64,000 bases of DNA. Source: Streptomyces brasiliensis. Its GTDB lineage: Bacteria > Actinomycetota > Actinomycetes > Streptomycetales > Streptomycetaceae. Both the position numbers and the translations under genes were made by a program. Where the stretch lies: contig NZ_BMQA01000015.1 in assembly GCF_014647875.1 (NCBI RefSeq), positions 112,794-176,793 on the forward strand, in the 5' to 3' direction. Numbering within the stretch: position 1 is the stretch's first letter; every line of letters starts with the position of its first letter. This document shows positions 52,609-60,576 of this stretch, one piece after another. Under the pieces are notes generated by a model. That model did no database searches. It was not told where the DNA came from and was given only the letters and a program-made list of their open reading frames with translations.

Positions 52609-53781
52609 TCACCGCCGTACGCGCGGCATCCCCAGTCCGATCCACGAGACGATCTCGCGCTGGATCTCGTTGTTGCCGCCGCCGAAGGTGAAGATCACCG
52701 CCGACCGGTAGCCGCGCTCCAGTTCGCCGTGGAGCACCGCGCCCGCCGAACCCTCCTTGAGCGGGCCCGCGGCCGCGACGATCTCCATGAGCCATGCGTA
52801 GGCGTCCCGGCGGGCCTCGGAGCCGTACACCTTGACGGCCGAGGCGTCCTGCGGGGTGAGCGTGCCCTCCTGGACGGCGCTCACCATCTGCCAGTTGAGG
52901 AGTTTCATCGCGTCGAGCCTGGCGTGGGTCCGGGCGAGACGACGGCGCACCCAGGACAGGTCGACGGCCCGGCGTCCGTCGGCGAGTTTCGTCTCCATCG
53001 CCCAGCGCTGCACGTCGTGCAGGGCGCGGATCGCCGTGGTGCCGTGGGCCGCCAGCGTGACGCGCTCGTGGTTGAGCTGGTTCGTGATCAGCCGCCAGCC
53101 CTGGTTCTCGGCACCGACGCGGTGGGAGACGGGGACGTTCTCGTAGTAGCTGGCCGTGGTGTCGTGCGAGGCGAGGGTGGTGATGACCGTGCAGGAGTAG
53201 CCGGGGTCGGAGGTCGGCACCAGGAGCATGGTGATGCCCTTGTGCGGCGGGGCCTCGGGGTCGGTGCGCACCGCCAGCCACACCCAGTCCGCGGTGTCGC
53301 CGTTGGTGGTCCAGATCTTCTGCCCGTTGACGACGTATGCGTCGCCGTCCCGTACGGCCCGGGTCTTCAGCGAGGCCAGGTCGGTGCCCGCGTCGGGCTC
53401 GCTGTAGCCGATCGCGAAGTCGATCTCGCCGGAGAGGATCCGCGGCAGGAAGTACGCCTTCTGCTCGTCGGTGCCGAACCGCATGAGAGTCGGGCCCACC
53501 GTATTGAGGGCCATCAGCGGCAGCGGTACGCCGGCCTGGGCGGCCTCGTCGAAGAAGATGAACTGCTCCATCGCCGTCAGGCCGCGCCCGCCGTACTCCT
53601 CGGGCCAGCCGACGCCGAGCCTGCCGTCCGCGCCGAGCCGCCGGACGGTGTCCCGGCAGAACCGCTTCTGCGCGGCCGGGTCGGCGTACCGGGCGTAGGC
53701 GTTGTCCGGTACCAACTCGGCGAAGTAGGCGCGCAGTTCGGTGCGCAGCCGCTGCTGCTCAGGCGTGTGGTCGAGGTGCAC
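52609..53781 (-). CDS. Acyl-CoA dehydrogenase
   Basis: A 390-aa FAD-dependent enzyme of the ACAD superfamily catalysing alpha,beta-dehydrogenation of an acyl-CoA. Signatures: GVGWPEEYGGRGLTAMEQF, IGYSEPDAGTDLASLKTRAV, VNGQKIWTTNGDTADWVWLA and the C-terminal FTFGGGNNEIQREIVSW; the GGNNEI region resembles mycobacterial FadE proteins used in sterol side-chain or lipid degradation. GTG 53781 has GGAGG 4 nt upstream; the frame is open to 53823. A perfect TnnAACnnGTTnnA motif lies 45 bp upstream, the consensus of KstR, which fits a role in sterol/fatty acid catabolism. No partner gene (such as a second FadE subunit) is adjacent. Confidence 0.9.
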   Translation of the reverse strand: MHLDHTPEQQRLRTELRAYFAELVPDNAYARYADPAAQKRFCRDTVRRLGADGRLGVGWPEEYGGRGLTAMEQFIFFDEAAQAGVPLPLMALNTVGPTLMRFGTDEQKAYFLPRILSGEIDFAIGYSEPDAGTDLASLKTRAVRDGDAYVVNGQKIWTTNGDTADWVWLAVRTDPEAPPHKGITMLLVPTSDPGYSCTVITTLASHDTTASYYENVPVSHRVGAENQGWRLITNQLNHERVTLAAHGTTAIRALHDVQRWAMETKLADGRRAVDLSWVRRRLARTHARLDAMKLLNWQMVSAVQEGTLTPQDASAVKVYGSEARRDAYAWLMEIVAAAGPLKEGSAGAVLHGELERGYRSAVIFTFGGGNNEIQREIVSWIGLGMPRVRR

Positions 53782-53825
53782 GGCGCCTCCAGGCTCCCGG
53801 TTCCCGGTCCTGACAGCGCACACGG

Positions 53826-53839
53826 TAGAACGTGTTTCA
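53826..53839 (-). promoter_or_regulatory. KstR-type operator
   Basis: TAGAACGTGTTTCA matches the published KstR consensus TnnAACnnGTTnnA at every fixed position, immediately upstream of the acyl-CoA dehydrogenase. No kstR gene is in the window, so binding is predicted in trans. Confidence 0.6.
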
Positions 53840-53915
53840 GAAATAGGGAATGGCGTGCGGCCGGGAAGTCACCGCGAGGACGTCGGTGGACGCCGGCGGA
53901 GCGGGGCGAAGAACG

Positions 53916-54290
53916 TCAGTCGAGCGACTCGAGGAAGTCGACGCAGGCGCGCGCGCAGGACCGGCACGCCGCCAGGAGTTCGTCGGTGCCGGGCCGGCCG
54001 TCGTAGCCGCGGGCACAGTCGAGGCAGACCGTGCGGCACCACTCCAGCTGGACGCGGACGCCGGCCTCGTCCTGGCAGTTCTGCTCGGACAGCAGCCGGC
54101 AGGTCACGTCGCACACCTCGGCGCACATGATCCCCTGCCGCCGTACCCGCTCCTGCTCGTCGGTGCCGTCCGGTTCCAGGAGGCTCGCGCGCAGCACACA
54201 CACGCGGGCGCACTCGGCGCACGCCTGGGCGCACGCGAAACGGTCCTCCAGGAACCGGTACAGATCCTGTTGGGAGGTCGTCGACGTCAC
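53916..54290 (-). CDS. Cys-rich four-helix bundle copper-binding protein (DUF326-like)
   Basis: About 124 aa with cysteines spaced along helices: FACAQACAECARVCVLRASL, GIMCAEVCDVTCRLLSEQNC, VQLEWCRTVCLDCARG and LLAACRSCARACVDFLESLD. This arrangement is typical of the DUF326/Csp-type family, small tetrameric copper stores. No Tat signal is present, so it is probably cytosolic. The GTG at 54290 was chosen; no good ribosome site is visible and it may be leaderless. It is divergent from a small membrane protein gene. Copper binding is family knowledge, not shown here. Confidence 0.85.
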   Translation of the reverse strand: MTSTTSQQDLYRFLEDRFACAQACAECARVCVLRASLLEPDGTDEQERVRRQGIMCAEVCDVTCRLLSEQNCQDEAGVRVQLEWCRTVCLDCARGYDGRPGTDELLAACRSCARACVDFLESLD

Positions 54291-54407
54291 GGAGACCGAG
54301 TAGCCGGGTGCGGGCGACCCAAACCCGGTTCCGGGGTTGCCGGTGGTCGACGGACGGTAACGGACGGTGTCCGGTTCACCCCGTTCTAGGTGGGGTATCC
54401 CATTGCT

Positions 54408-54773
54408 ATGAGTACCGCATCCATGCAGCTCGCTGCGGCGAGCGGACTGATGAGCCTCGTGCTCTTCCTGGTGGCAGTGGCCGTCCTGACCATGCTGGCC
54501 GGCAGCTTCTGGCTGGGATCCCGCATCAAGTTCCGCGAGCCTCCCCGGCCGCGCCCCGAGGAACAGCCGCACCTGCCCGCCGAGGGACCGGTTCACGAGA
54601 TCCGGGAGAACCGGGAGTCCGAAGAGGTGCCCTGGATCCCCAAGGGCGAGCGCCCGCTCACGCCGTACGAGTTGAGCAACCAGCAGACCCGCCCCAGCAC
54701 GTCGAAGGACCGCCCGCGCTGGAGCAAGGGCTCGAGCGGCTCGTTCGGCGGCGGGGGACTCGGCGCCCACTGA
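54408..54773 (+). CDS. Small membrane protein (DUF6479-like)
   Basis: A 121-aa protein with a single N-terminal membrane helix (LMSLVLFLVAVAVLTMLAGS), followed by WLGSRIKFREPPRPRPEEQP and a hydrophilic, Pro/Ser/Gly-rich tail containing EVPWIPKGERPLTPYELSN and a Gly-rich end. The tail should face the cytoplasm or the outside depending on orientation. ATG 54408; the upstream extension to 54390 is short. Function unknown; such proteins are widespread and conserved in Streptomyces. Confidence 0.78.
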   Translation: MSTASMQLAAASGLMSLVLFLVAVAVLTMLAGSFWLGSRIKFREPPRPRPEEQPHLPAEGPVHEIRENRESEEVPWIPKGERPLTPYELSNQQTRPSTSKDRPRWSKGSSGSFGGGGLGAH

Positions 54774-54815
54774 CGCCGCCGCACACACCGTCGAACTTCA
54801 CACTCCCCCACCGGC

Positions 54816-55280
54816 TCAGCCCCGCGACCGCGGTGCCCGGCCGGCATCCAGCATGCCGAGGTGCGCCACGTTCTGCCGGTCCTCTGTGTCCTCGCTGGGT
54901 GCGGCCGCGAACCAGGCGTCCAGGATCTCCTTGAGGACCGCCTCGGAGGTCAGACGCAGGCTGAGGGCCAGGACGTTGGCGTCGTTCCAGCGGCGCGCGC
55001 CCTCGGCGGTGTACGCGTCCGTGCACAGGGCCGCCCGTACACCCGGCACCTTGTTCGCGGCGATCGAGGCGCCCGTGCCGGTCCAGCAGCACACGACCGC
55101 CAGGTCGGCCGCCCCGGAGGGGACGTCACGGGCCGCCGCCTCCGAACAGAACGCCCACTGTGGGTCCGCCCCGGGCTCCAGCGCCCCGTACACACACACC
55201 TCGTGACCGCGTCGGCGCAATTCCTCCACGAGGGAGCGGGCGACGGGTTCGTCCATGTCCGAGGAGACGGAGATCCGCAT
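54816..55280 (-). CDS. RpiB/LacA/LacB-family sugar-phosphate isomerase
   Basis: A 154-aa protein resembling ribose-5-phosphate isomerase B and galactose-6-phosphate isomerase subunits. It begins RISVSSDMDEPVARSLVEEL, has the active-site loop VVCCWTGTGASIAANKVPGV with Cys, then RAALCTDAYTAEGARRWNDA and NVLALSLRLTSEAVLKEILD. The N-terminal His of canonical RpiB (D-H-A-G) is replaced by DMDEP, so the substrate may differ. It is divergent from wrbA and convergent with the small membrane protein gene. Confidence 0.85.
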   Translation of the reverse strand: MRISVSSDMDEPVARSLVEELRRRGHEVCVYGALEPGADPQWAFCSEAAARDVPSGAADLAVVCCWTGTGASIAANKVPGVRAALCTDAYTAEGARRWNDANVLALSLRLTSEAVLKEILDAWFAAAPSEDTEDRQNVAHLGMLDAGRAPRSRG

Positions 55281-55391
55281 GCCCGGAGCCTAACCGGTGC
55301 CGCGGCCCGGCCGACGACGACAGCCCGTCCAGCGCACGACAGCCCGCGCCGGCCGGATCCAGCTCACGACAGCTCACCTTCACCTGAATCT

Positions 55392-55407
55392 AGTTGACTC
55401 ATCAACT
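55392..55407. promoter_or_regulatory. MarR-type operator overlapping the wrbA promoter
   Basis: AGTTGACTCATCAACT is a perfect interrupted palindrome (6-bp arms). It overlaps the -35 box (TTGACT 55394-55399), with TAGCGT (55417-55422) as the -10 after 17 bp. A related TTGA/TCAA palindrome lies between pirin and the AhpD gene, and a MarR gene lies between them. Confidence 0.65.
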
Positions 55408-55501
55408 TATTCGGTTTAGCGTTCAACAACGTCGTCGGCGCGCGGGGGCACGACCCGTCGGTCTCCCCCGCCCCACCGCACTCTCAACGGAGATTCGAGA
55501 C

Positions 55502-56119
55502 ATGAGCACGTCCGTCAAGCTGGCTGTCATCTACTACTCGTCCACCGGCTTCAGCGCGGAGATCGCCAAGGAGATCTCCGAGGCCGCCGAGAAGGCGGGT
55601 GCCGAGGTGCGCCTGCTGAAGGCCGCCGAACTCGCGCCCGAGGCCGCCGTCGCCTCCAACGAGGCCTGGGCCGCGCACGCCGCCGCGAGCGCTGGTGTCC
55701 CGGTCGCCACCCCGGCCGACGTGGAGTGGGCCGACGCGGTGATCTTCGGCTCCCCGACCCGTTTCGGCAACATCTCGTCGCAGCTCAAGCAGTTCATCGA
55801 CACGCTCGGTGGCCTGTGGGCGCAGGGCAAGCTGGCCAACAAGGTCTACAGCGGCTTCGCCACCAGCGCCACCGCCCACGGCGGCCAGGAGTCCACCATC
55901 CTCGCCCTCTACAACTCCATCCACCACTTCGGCGGCCTGATCGTGTCCCCCGGCTACACCGACCCGGTCAAGTTCGTCGACGGCAACCCCTACGGCACCT
56001 CGCACGTCGACGCCCAGGGCAACAACCCGGTCGGCGAGACGACCCGCAACGCCGCCCGGCACCAGGCCGAGCGCGTGGTGCAGGTGGCCGCGGCGCTCAA
56101 GGCCGGCTTCGCCGCCTGA
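55502..56119 (+). CDS. wrbA: NAD(P)H:quinone oxidoreductase (WrbA type)
   Basis: A 205-aa flavodoxin-like enzyme that reduces quinones by two electrons, avoiding semiquinone radicals. The FMN phosphate loop is VIYYSSTGFSAEIAKEISEA; SPTRFGNISSQLKQFIDTLG and FATSATAHGGQESTILALYN are typical WrbA segments, and PYGTSHVDAQGNNPVGETTR is the conserved C-terminal part. ATG 55502 is preceded by GGAG. It is monocistronic behind a MarR-type operator and beside genes for a glyoxalase-fold protein, MarR and pirin, which fits a quinone/electrophile response. Confidence 0.93.
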   Translation: MSTSVKLAVIYYSSTGFSAEIAKEISEAAEKAGAEVRLLKAAELAPEAAVASNEAWAAHAAASAGVPVATPADVEWADAVIFGSPTRFGNISSQLKQFIDTLGGLWAQGKLANKVYSGFATSATAHGGQESTILALYNSIHHFGGLIVSPGYTDPVKFVDGNPYGTSHVDAQGNNPVGETTRNAARHQAERVVQVAAALKAGFAA

Positions 56120-56139
56120 CGCGCACCCCGTGCGACCGG

Positions 56140-56171
56140 CTGCCTCCCGCCGTCTCCCGGCAGGGGGGCAG
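56140..56171. terminator. Hairpin between convergent wrbA and VOC genes
   Basis: An imperfect stem formed by CTGCCTCCCGCCG and GGCAGGGGGGCAG about 20 bp after the wrbA stop. It could act in both directions. Confidence 0.5.
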
Positions 56172-56198
56172 TCGTGCTTCCCGGAACATGCCGGGCAC

Positions 56199-56714
56199 TC
56201 AGAGCACCTGGTTGCCGTACATCTCACCGAGCGGGTCGGCGATGAGTTCGATCCGGGCGCCGTCGGGGTCCCGGAAGTAGACCGAGACCTCGCTGTGCAC
56301 CGTGTGGTCGACGCCGGCCTGCTCCAGTCTGCCGACCAGATCGCGCCAGCGCTCCGGTTCGACCGAGATCGCCACGTGGTGCAGGCCGCCCAGGACCTCG
56401 GCGTAGGGGCCCACGTCGAGCCCGGGGAAGTCGAAGAAGGCGAGCAGATTGCCGTTGCCGAGGTCGAAGAAGAAGTGCGAGGACCCCGGGTAGTCGCGGT
56501 TCTCGATCAGCTCGGTCAGCGGGAACTCCAGCACCCCCTGGTAGAACTCGATGGTGCGCTCCACGTCGCTGCTGATCAGCGCGGTGTGGTGCAAACCCCG
56601 TGCGGACGAGGCGGGTCGCTCGCCACTCGGCCGCAGATGCTTCTCCCGGATACGGCGGCGCTCCGCCTCGATGGCCGTGCGGTCCGGCTGTCCGTCGCCC
56701 TGCGTCTTCGTCAT
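56199..56714 (-). CDS. VOC (glyoxalase/dioxygenase superfamily) protein
   Basis: A 171-aa protein. After a charged 38-residue N-terminus, two beta-alpha-beta-beta-beta modules follow: LHHTALISSDVERTIEFYQG (first metal His) and LHHVAISVEPERWRDLVGRL, ending FRDPDGARIELIADP with the Glu ligand. Overall it resembles glyoxalase-like proteins that handle electrophiles or ring cleavage. ATG 56714 has GGAGAG upstream. It lies 67 bp downstream of the MarR gene on the same strand and is probably in its operon. Confidence 0.85.
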   Translation of the reverse strand: MTKTQGDGQPDRTAIEAERRRIREKHLRPSGERPASSARGLHHTALISSDVERTIEFYQGVLEFPLTELIENRDYPGSSHFFFDLGNGNLLAFFDFPGLDVGPYAEVLGGLHHVAISVEPERWRDLVGRLEQAGVDHTVHSEVSVYFRDPDGARIELIADPLGEMYGNQVL

Positions 56715-56781
56715 CGCTCTCCTCACCGGAGTGACGGGTGGTGTGCCTCTTCCACCAGCATCGCGTCCCACGCCGGGCCAG

Positions 56782-57258
56782 TCATCCGCAGCCGTCGTCC
56801 TGTTCGTCCAGATCGCCGAGCACACGCCGCGAGAGGTCCGCCAGCACGCGGACCTCCTGCGGACTCAGCCGGTCGATGAACGCCCGGCGTACGGCCGCGA
56901 CATGACGGGGTGCCGCGGCCTCCAGCGCCGCACGGCCGACGGGCGTGATGACCACGAAAGCCCCACGTCCGTCCTCCGGGCACTCCTCGCGGACCACCAG
57001 ACCGCGCTTGGCCATCCGGGCGATGTGATGGGACGTCCGGCTCTTCTCCCACTCGACCGCCCGGGCCAGTTCCAGGAAGCGCCGGCGCCCTTCGGGCACG
57101 TCGGTGAGTTCGACGAGAACCGCGTAGTCCGCGAAGGAGAGACCCGACTCCGCCTGCAGCTCGCGGCCCAGCCGGAAGCGCAGCCGGTCGTGCATGCGCA
57201 CGAAGCCGCGCCAGGCCTGTTCCTCCTCGGCGCTGAGCCAGCGTGGGATCTCTTCCAT
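56782..57258 (-). CDS. MarR-family transcriptional regulator
   Basis: A 158-aa winged-helix repressor. The dimerisation helix is WRGFVRMHDRLRFRLGRELQ, the recognition region is FLELARAVEWEKSRTSHHIA, and the wing is RMAKRGLVVREECPEDGRGA. Two Cys (in REECPED and at the C-terminal DGCG) could be redox-sensitive, but no N-terminal OhrR-type Cys is present. ATG 57258 was selected. The adjoining promoter is AT-rich with TTGATT repeats. Its likely targets are itself, the VOC gene, wrbA and the pirin/AhpD promoters. Confidence 0.88.
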   Translation of the reverse strand: MEEIPRWLSAEEEQAWRGFVRMHDRLRFRLGRELQAESGLSFADYAVLVELTDVPEGRRRFLELARAVEWEKSRTSHHIARMAKRGLVVREECPEDGRGAFVVITPVGRAALEAAAPRHVAAVRRAFIDRLSPQEVRVLADLSRRVLGDLDEQDDGCG

Positions 57259-57295
57259 GACCACAAGTTTAATCAATTGGTGGACAAATCAACGA
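57259..57295 (-). promoter_or_regulatory. Promoter/operator region of the MarR gene
   Basis: A short AT-rich patch containing two direct TTGATT copies (minus strand, 57292-57287 and 57276-57271), matching the half-site of the nearby palindromes. It suggests autoregulation. Confidence 0.4.
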
Positions 57296-57348
57296 AGAGA
57301 GGGCGACCGTCCGGCCCCGGGGTCGGGACCGGACTCGCAGGTCACCGC

Positions 57349-57690
57349 TCAGGCCCCGAGCTCGGTCTCCAGCCACTGCAGGACCTCGGGCGTCACCGGG
57401 TCGGTGATGTCGCCGAACTCGTGGTGCTTCGTGAGGTACTTGGCCACGTAGGGGCAGACGGGAACGATCCGCTTGCCGCTCGCGCGCACGTCCGTGAGGG
57501 CCCGGGTGACGAGGATCGAGGCCAGTCCCTGACCGGCGAAGGCGTCGTCGATCTCGGTGTGGTAGAAGACGCGCTGGTCACCCCGGTCACGGTAGGCGGT
57601 GAGGCCGGCCGCCCTGCCGTCGACGGCGATGGTGTACCGGTGCCGGGCGTCGACGCGCTCCACGACCGGAGCGGGGGCGTTCTCTGTCAT
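57349..57690 (-). CDS. GNAT-type N-acetyltransferase (YjdJ-like)
   Basis: A small 113-aa GNAT protein. It has YTIAVDGRAAGLTAYRDRGD, FYHTEIDDAFAGQGLASILV with the acetyl-CoA pyrophosphate loop (GQGLAS), and IVPVCPYVAKYLTKHHEFGD with a conserved Cys. These single-domain members are common and their substrates are mostly unknown. It starts 32 bp after the pirin stop on the same strand, so the two are co-transcribed. Confidence 0.85.
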   Translation of the reverse strand: MTENAPAPVVERVDARHRYTIAVDGRAAGLTAYRDRGDQRVFYHTEIDDAFAGQGLASILVTRALTDVRASGKRIVPVCPYVAKYLTKHHEFGDITDPVTPEVLQWLETELGA

Positions 57691-57722
57691 GACGTACCTT
57701 TCGTTGATCGGCGTCGGGACGC

Positions 57723-58712
57723 TCAGCGGACGGGCGGGTTGCGGCGCGGCCGGATCTGGGCGTTCGGCAGCGCCGGGGCCGGGAGGCGCTCACCGTCGTA
57801 CCCCTCGACGACGCCGAAGCGGTCGGAGGCGGCCGCCCACTCCTCCCGCGCGCGGACGATGTCGTCGTGGCTGCGGCCGATGAAGTTCCACCACATCACG
57901 ATCTCCTCGCCGAACGGCGTTCCGCCGAGCAGCAGGACCCGGCCCGTCTCCGCGGACTCGTTGACGAGCGTCAGACTGCGGTGCCCGGGGGCGACGTACC
58001 CCATCTCCGCACGCCGCAGCGGCGTTTCAGCGAGGCGCACGGCGCCCTGGTCGACGAGGACGCCGTGCTCGAAGGCCGGGTCCACGTCGAGGGTCACGGT
58101 GGCGCCCGGGTCGAGGACGAGTTCCGCGCCGAGGAGAGGCGTGAAGGTCCGCACCGGGGAGGTGTCCCCGGCGAGCGTGCCCAGGAAGACCCTGATCCCG
58201 GCGCCGTCCACGCGGACCGGCTCGGGTACATAGGACTGGAAGTCGCGCGGCGCGTCGCGATGCTCCTCGGGCAGCGCGACCCACAGCTGCGCCCCGTGCA
58301 GCACAGTGGTGCCCGGGGTCGACACCTCCGAGTGGCTGATGCCGTACCCGCCCGTCATGAGGTTGATCGCGCCCGGCCGCACATACGCGTGGCTGCCCAG
58401 GCTGTCGCGGTGCTCGATCTCCCCGCTGAACAGCCAGGACACCGTCTGCAGTCCCGTGTGCGGGTGCGGCGGGACGTGCATGCCGCCCGTCGCAGCCACG
58501 TCGTCCGGGCCGTAGTGATCGGCGAAGCACCAGGCACCGATCAGAGAGCGCTGCCGCTGCGGCAGGGTGCGCCGTACCGTCATCGCGCGCGGGCCGCCCA
58601 ACGGGACGTCCCGGGCTGACAGCACCTCCACGTCCGGTACGGCTCCCCCGTGGCCGTCGTCCGCCGGCACCGGGCAGCGCACCTCGGCCGGTTCCGTCTC
58701 GACGTTGCTCAT
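57723..58712 (-). CDS. Pirin-family protein
   Basis: A 329-aa bicupin. The N-terminal cupin has MHVPPHPHTGLQTVSWLFSG and EIEHRDSLGSHAYVRPGAIN with the metal-binding His/Glu set; the C-terminal cupin contains VRTFTPLLGAELVLDPGATV. The C-terminal tail has EIVMWWNFIGRSHDDIVRAR, conserved in the family. Some pirins are quercetinases that open flavonol rings, others are redox-sensing cofactors. The ATG at 58712 is near a TTGATGCATCAA palindrome shared with the divergent AhpD gene. Confidence 0.92.
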   Translation of the reverse strand: MSNVETEPAEVRCPVPADDGHGGAVPDVEVLSARDVPLGGPRAMTVRRTLPQRQRSLIGAWCFADHYGPDDVAATGGMHVPPHPHTGLQTVSWLFSGEIEHRDSLGSHAYVRPGAINLMTGGYGISHSEVSTPGTTVLHGAQLWVALPEEHRDAPRDFQSYVPEPVRVDGAGIRVFLGTLAGDTSPVRTFTPLLGAELVLDPGATVTLDVDPAFEHGVLVDQGAVRLAETPLRRAEMGYVAPGHRSLTLVNESAETGRVLLLGGTPFGEEIVMWWNFIGRSHDDIVRAREEWAAASDRFGVVEGYDGERLPAPALPNAQIRPRRNPPVR

Positions 58713-58739
58713 CGTGGCCCACCCCCCGCGCGACGTGTG

Positions 58740-58753
58740 GTTGATGCATCAAC
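58740..58753. promoter_or_regulatory. MarR-type operator between pirin and AhpD genes
   Basis: GTTGATGCATCAAC is a perfect 14-bp palindrome in the 119-bp divergent intergenic region. TTGATG within it can serve as the -35 box for each direction, so a bound repressor would block both. Confidence 0.65.
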
Positions 58754-58831
58754 TATCATGCCTGGATCATAGGCCACCACCGCCCGAACCGCACGGCGAG
58801 ACGGACATCACCCCACCACGAGGAGACCGGA

Positions 58832-59335
58832 GTGAGCGACGCGACGACGGACCCGAGCAAGCGACGGGTCTACATCGACAAGCAGAGCCCCAAGGCCTAC
58901 GACGCCCTGCTCCAGACCTCCGAGGCGGTCCGCGCGACGGCAGCGGAGGCCGGTCTCGACCGCACACTCGTCGAACTGGTCAACCTCCGCGTCTCGCAGA
59001 TCAACGGCTGCGCCTTCTGTCTCGATGTCCACACCAGGGCGGCGCTCCGCGGCGGCGAGACCACGCAGCGCCTCGGCGTCCTGCCGGCCTGGCGGGACAC
59101 GGACGTGTTCACCCCACGGGAGCGCGCGGCCCTCGAACTGGCCGAGGCGACCACGGCTCCCACCCACGGCGCCGCCCAGGACACCGCCTACGACGCCGCC
59201 CGCGCGGTGTTCGACGACGACGAGATCTCCGCGGTGATCTGGGTGGCGATCACGATCAATGCCTTCAACCGCCTCTCCGTGATGAGCGGGCACCCGGTCC
59301 GCAGGCCGCGCGCGCAGGCGGCCGTGCAGGCCTGA
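58832..59335 (+). CDS. AhpD-like carboxymuconolactone decarboxylase family protein
   Basis: A 167-aa all-helical protein. The redox CxxC of AhpD is present in INGCAFCLDVHTRAALRGG, followed by ETTQRLGVLPAWRDTDVFTP, RERAALELAEATT and WVAITINAFNRLSVMSG. Members with this motif act as alkylhydroperoxidases or thiol oxidoreductases. GTG 58832 is preceded by GAGGAGA. It is divergent from pirin/GNAT and shares the palindromic operator, fitting a peroxide or electrophile response. Confidence 0.88.
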   Translation: MSDATTDPSKRRVYIDKQSPKAYDALLQTSEAVRATAAEAGLDRTLVELVNLRVSQINGCAFCLDVHTRAALRGGETTQRLGVLPAWRDTDVFTPRERAALELAEATTAPTHGAAQDTAYDAARAVFDDDEISAVIWVAITINAFNRLSVMSGHPVRRPRAQAAVQA

Positions 59336-59388
59336 GCAACTGTCACACCGCTCCTCCCACGAGCCGGCCCACCTCGGCGGCCGGTCCA

Positions 59389-59402
59389 TGGGAGCGCTCC
59401 CG
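59389..59402. promoter_or_regulatory. CebR/LacI-type operator upstream of dhaK
   Basis: TGGGAGCGCTCCCG contains a perfect 12-bp palindrome and differs by one end base from the CebR box TGGGAGCGCTCCCA. It lies 136 bp before the dhaK start in the only gap before the dha operon. Regulator identity is inferred. Confidence 0.55.
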
Positions 59403-59537
59403 CACGGATCCCGGAACGTCCGCCCACGTGACCACTGCTGCTCCAGCGCCGATACTTCCGAGAGTGAGTTTCGAGAACGTTCACCAGCGCACGTCGGGCG
59501 ACTCAGGTAAACCGGCCAGGCCGGCCAGGAGGTACCC

Positions 59538-60530
59538 ATGAAAATGCTCATCAACGTCCCGGAGACCGTGGTGGCAGACGCGCTGCGCGGTATGGCGGCG
59601 GCTCATCCCGAGCTGAACGTCGACGTCGAGAACCGGGTGATCGTACGCCGGGACGCGCCCGTGGCGGGGCAGGTCGCGCTCGTCTCCGGAGGCGGATCGG
59701 GACACGAGCCGCTGCACGGCGGCTTCGTGGGGCCCGGGATGCTGTCGGCCGCCTGTCCGGGTGAGGTGTTCACCTCGCCGGTGCCCGACCAGATGGCACG
59801 CGCCGCGGCCGCCGTGGACAGCGGGGCGGGCGTGCTGTTCATCGTGAAGAACTACACCGGCGACGTCCTGAACTTCGACATGGCCGCCGAACTCGCCGAG
59901 GACGAGGGCATCCAGATCGCCAAGGTCCTCGTCAACGACGACGTCGCGGTCACCGACAGCCTCTACACGGCCGGGCGGCGCGGCACGGGCGCCACGCTCT
60001 TCGTGGAGAAGATCGCCGGAGCCGCCGCGGCCGAGGGACAGCCTCTGGAGCGGGTGGAGGCGATCGGGCGGCAGGTCAACGAGAGCTCCCGCAGCTTCGG
60101 CGTCGCGCTCAGCGCCGTCACCACCCCGGCCAAGGGCAGCCCCACCTTCGATCTGCCGCCCGGCGAGCTGGAGTTGGGCATCGGCATCCACGGCGAGCCG
60201 GGGCGCGAGCGGCGGGCGATGATGACCTCCGGCGAGATCGCCGACTTCGCGGTGAGTGCCATCCTGGACGACATGCCCGCACGCAACCCGGTCCTGGTCC
60301 TGGTCAACGGCATGGGCGCCACCCCGCTGCTGGAGCTGTACGGCTTCAACGCCGAGGTGCAGCGGGTGCTCGGGGAGCGCGGTGTGACCGTCGCCCGCAC
60401 CCTCGTCGGCAACTACGTCACCTCGCTCGACATGGCGGGTGCCTCGGTGACGCTGTGCCAGGTGGACGAGGAACTGCTGCGCCTGTGGGACGCGCCGGTG
60501 AGGACGCCGGGCCTGCGCTGGGGGATGTGA
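59538..60530 (+). CDS. dhaK: Dihydroxyacetone kinase, DhaK subunit
   Basis: A 330-aa substrate-binding subunit of PTS-dependent dihydroxyacetone kinase; it holds dihydroxyacetone while DhaL transfers phosphate. Seen: KMLINVPETVVADALRGMAA, VALVSGGGSGHEPLHGGFVG, KNYTGDVLNFDMAAELAEDE, NDDVAVTDSLYTAGRRGTGA and ELELGIGIHGEPGRERRA with the His that covalently binds the substrate. ATG 59538 follows CAGGAGGTACCC. It is the first gene of dhaKLM, with a CebR-like box upstream. Confidence 0.95.
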   Translation: MKMLINVPETVVADALRGMAAAHPELNVDVENRVIVRRDAPVAGQVALVSGGGSGHEPLHGGFVGPGMLSAACPGEVFTSPVPDQMARAAAAVDSGAGVLFIVKNYTGDVLNFDMAAELAEDEGIQIAKVLVNDDVAVTDSLYTAGRRGTGATLFVEKIAGAAAAEGQPLERVEAIGRQVNESSRSFGVALSAVTTPAKGSPTFDLPPGELELGIGIHGEPGRERRAMMTSGEIADFAVSAILDDMPARNPVLVLVNGMGATPLLELYGFNAEVQRVLGERGVTVARTLVGNYVTSLDMAGASVTLCQVDEELLRLWDAPVRTPGLRWGM

Positions 60531-60576
60531 CACGGCGACAGAAGTGATCAACGTACCTACCACGCAGGGAGTTCCA

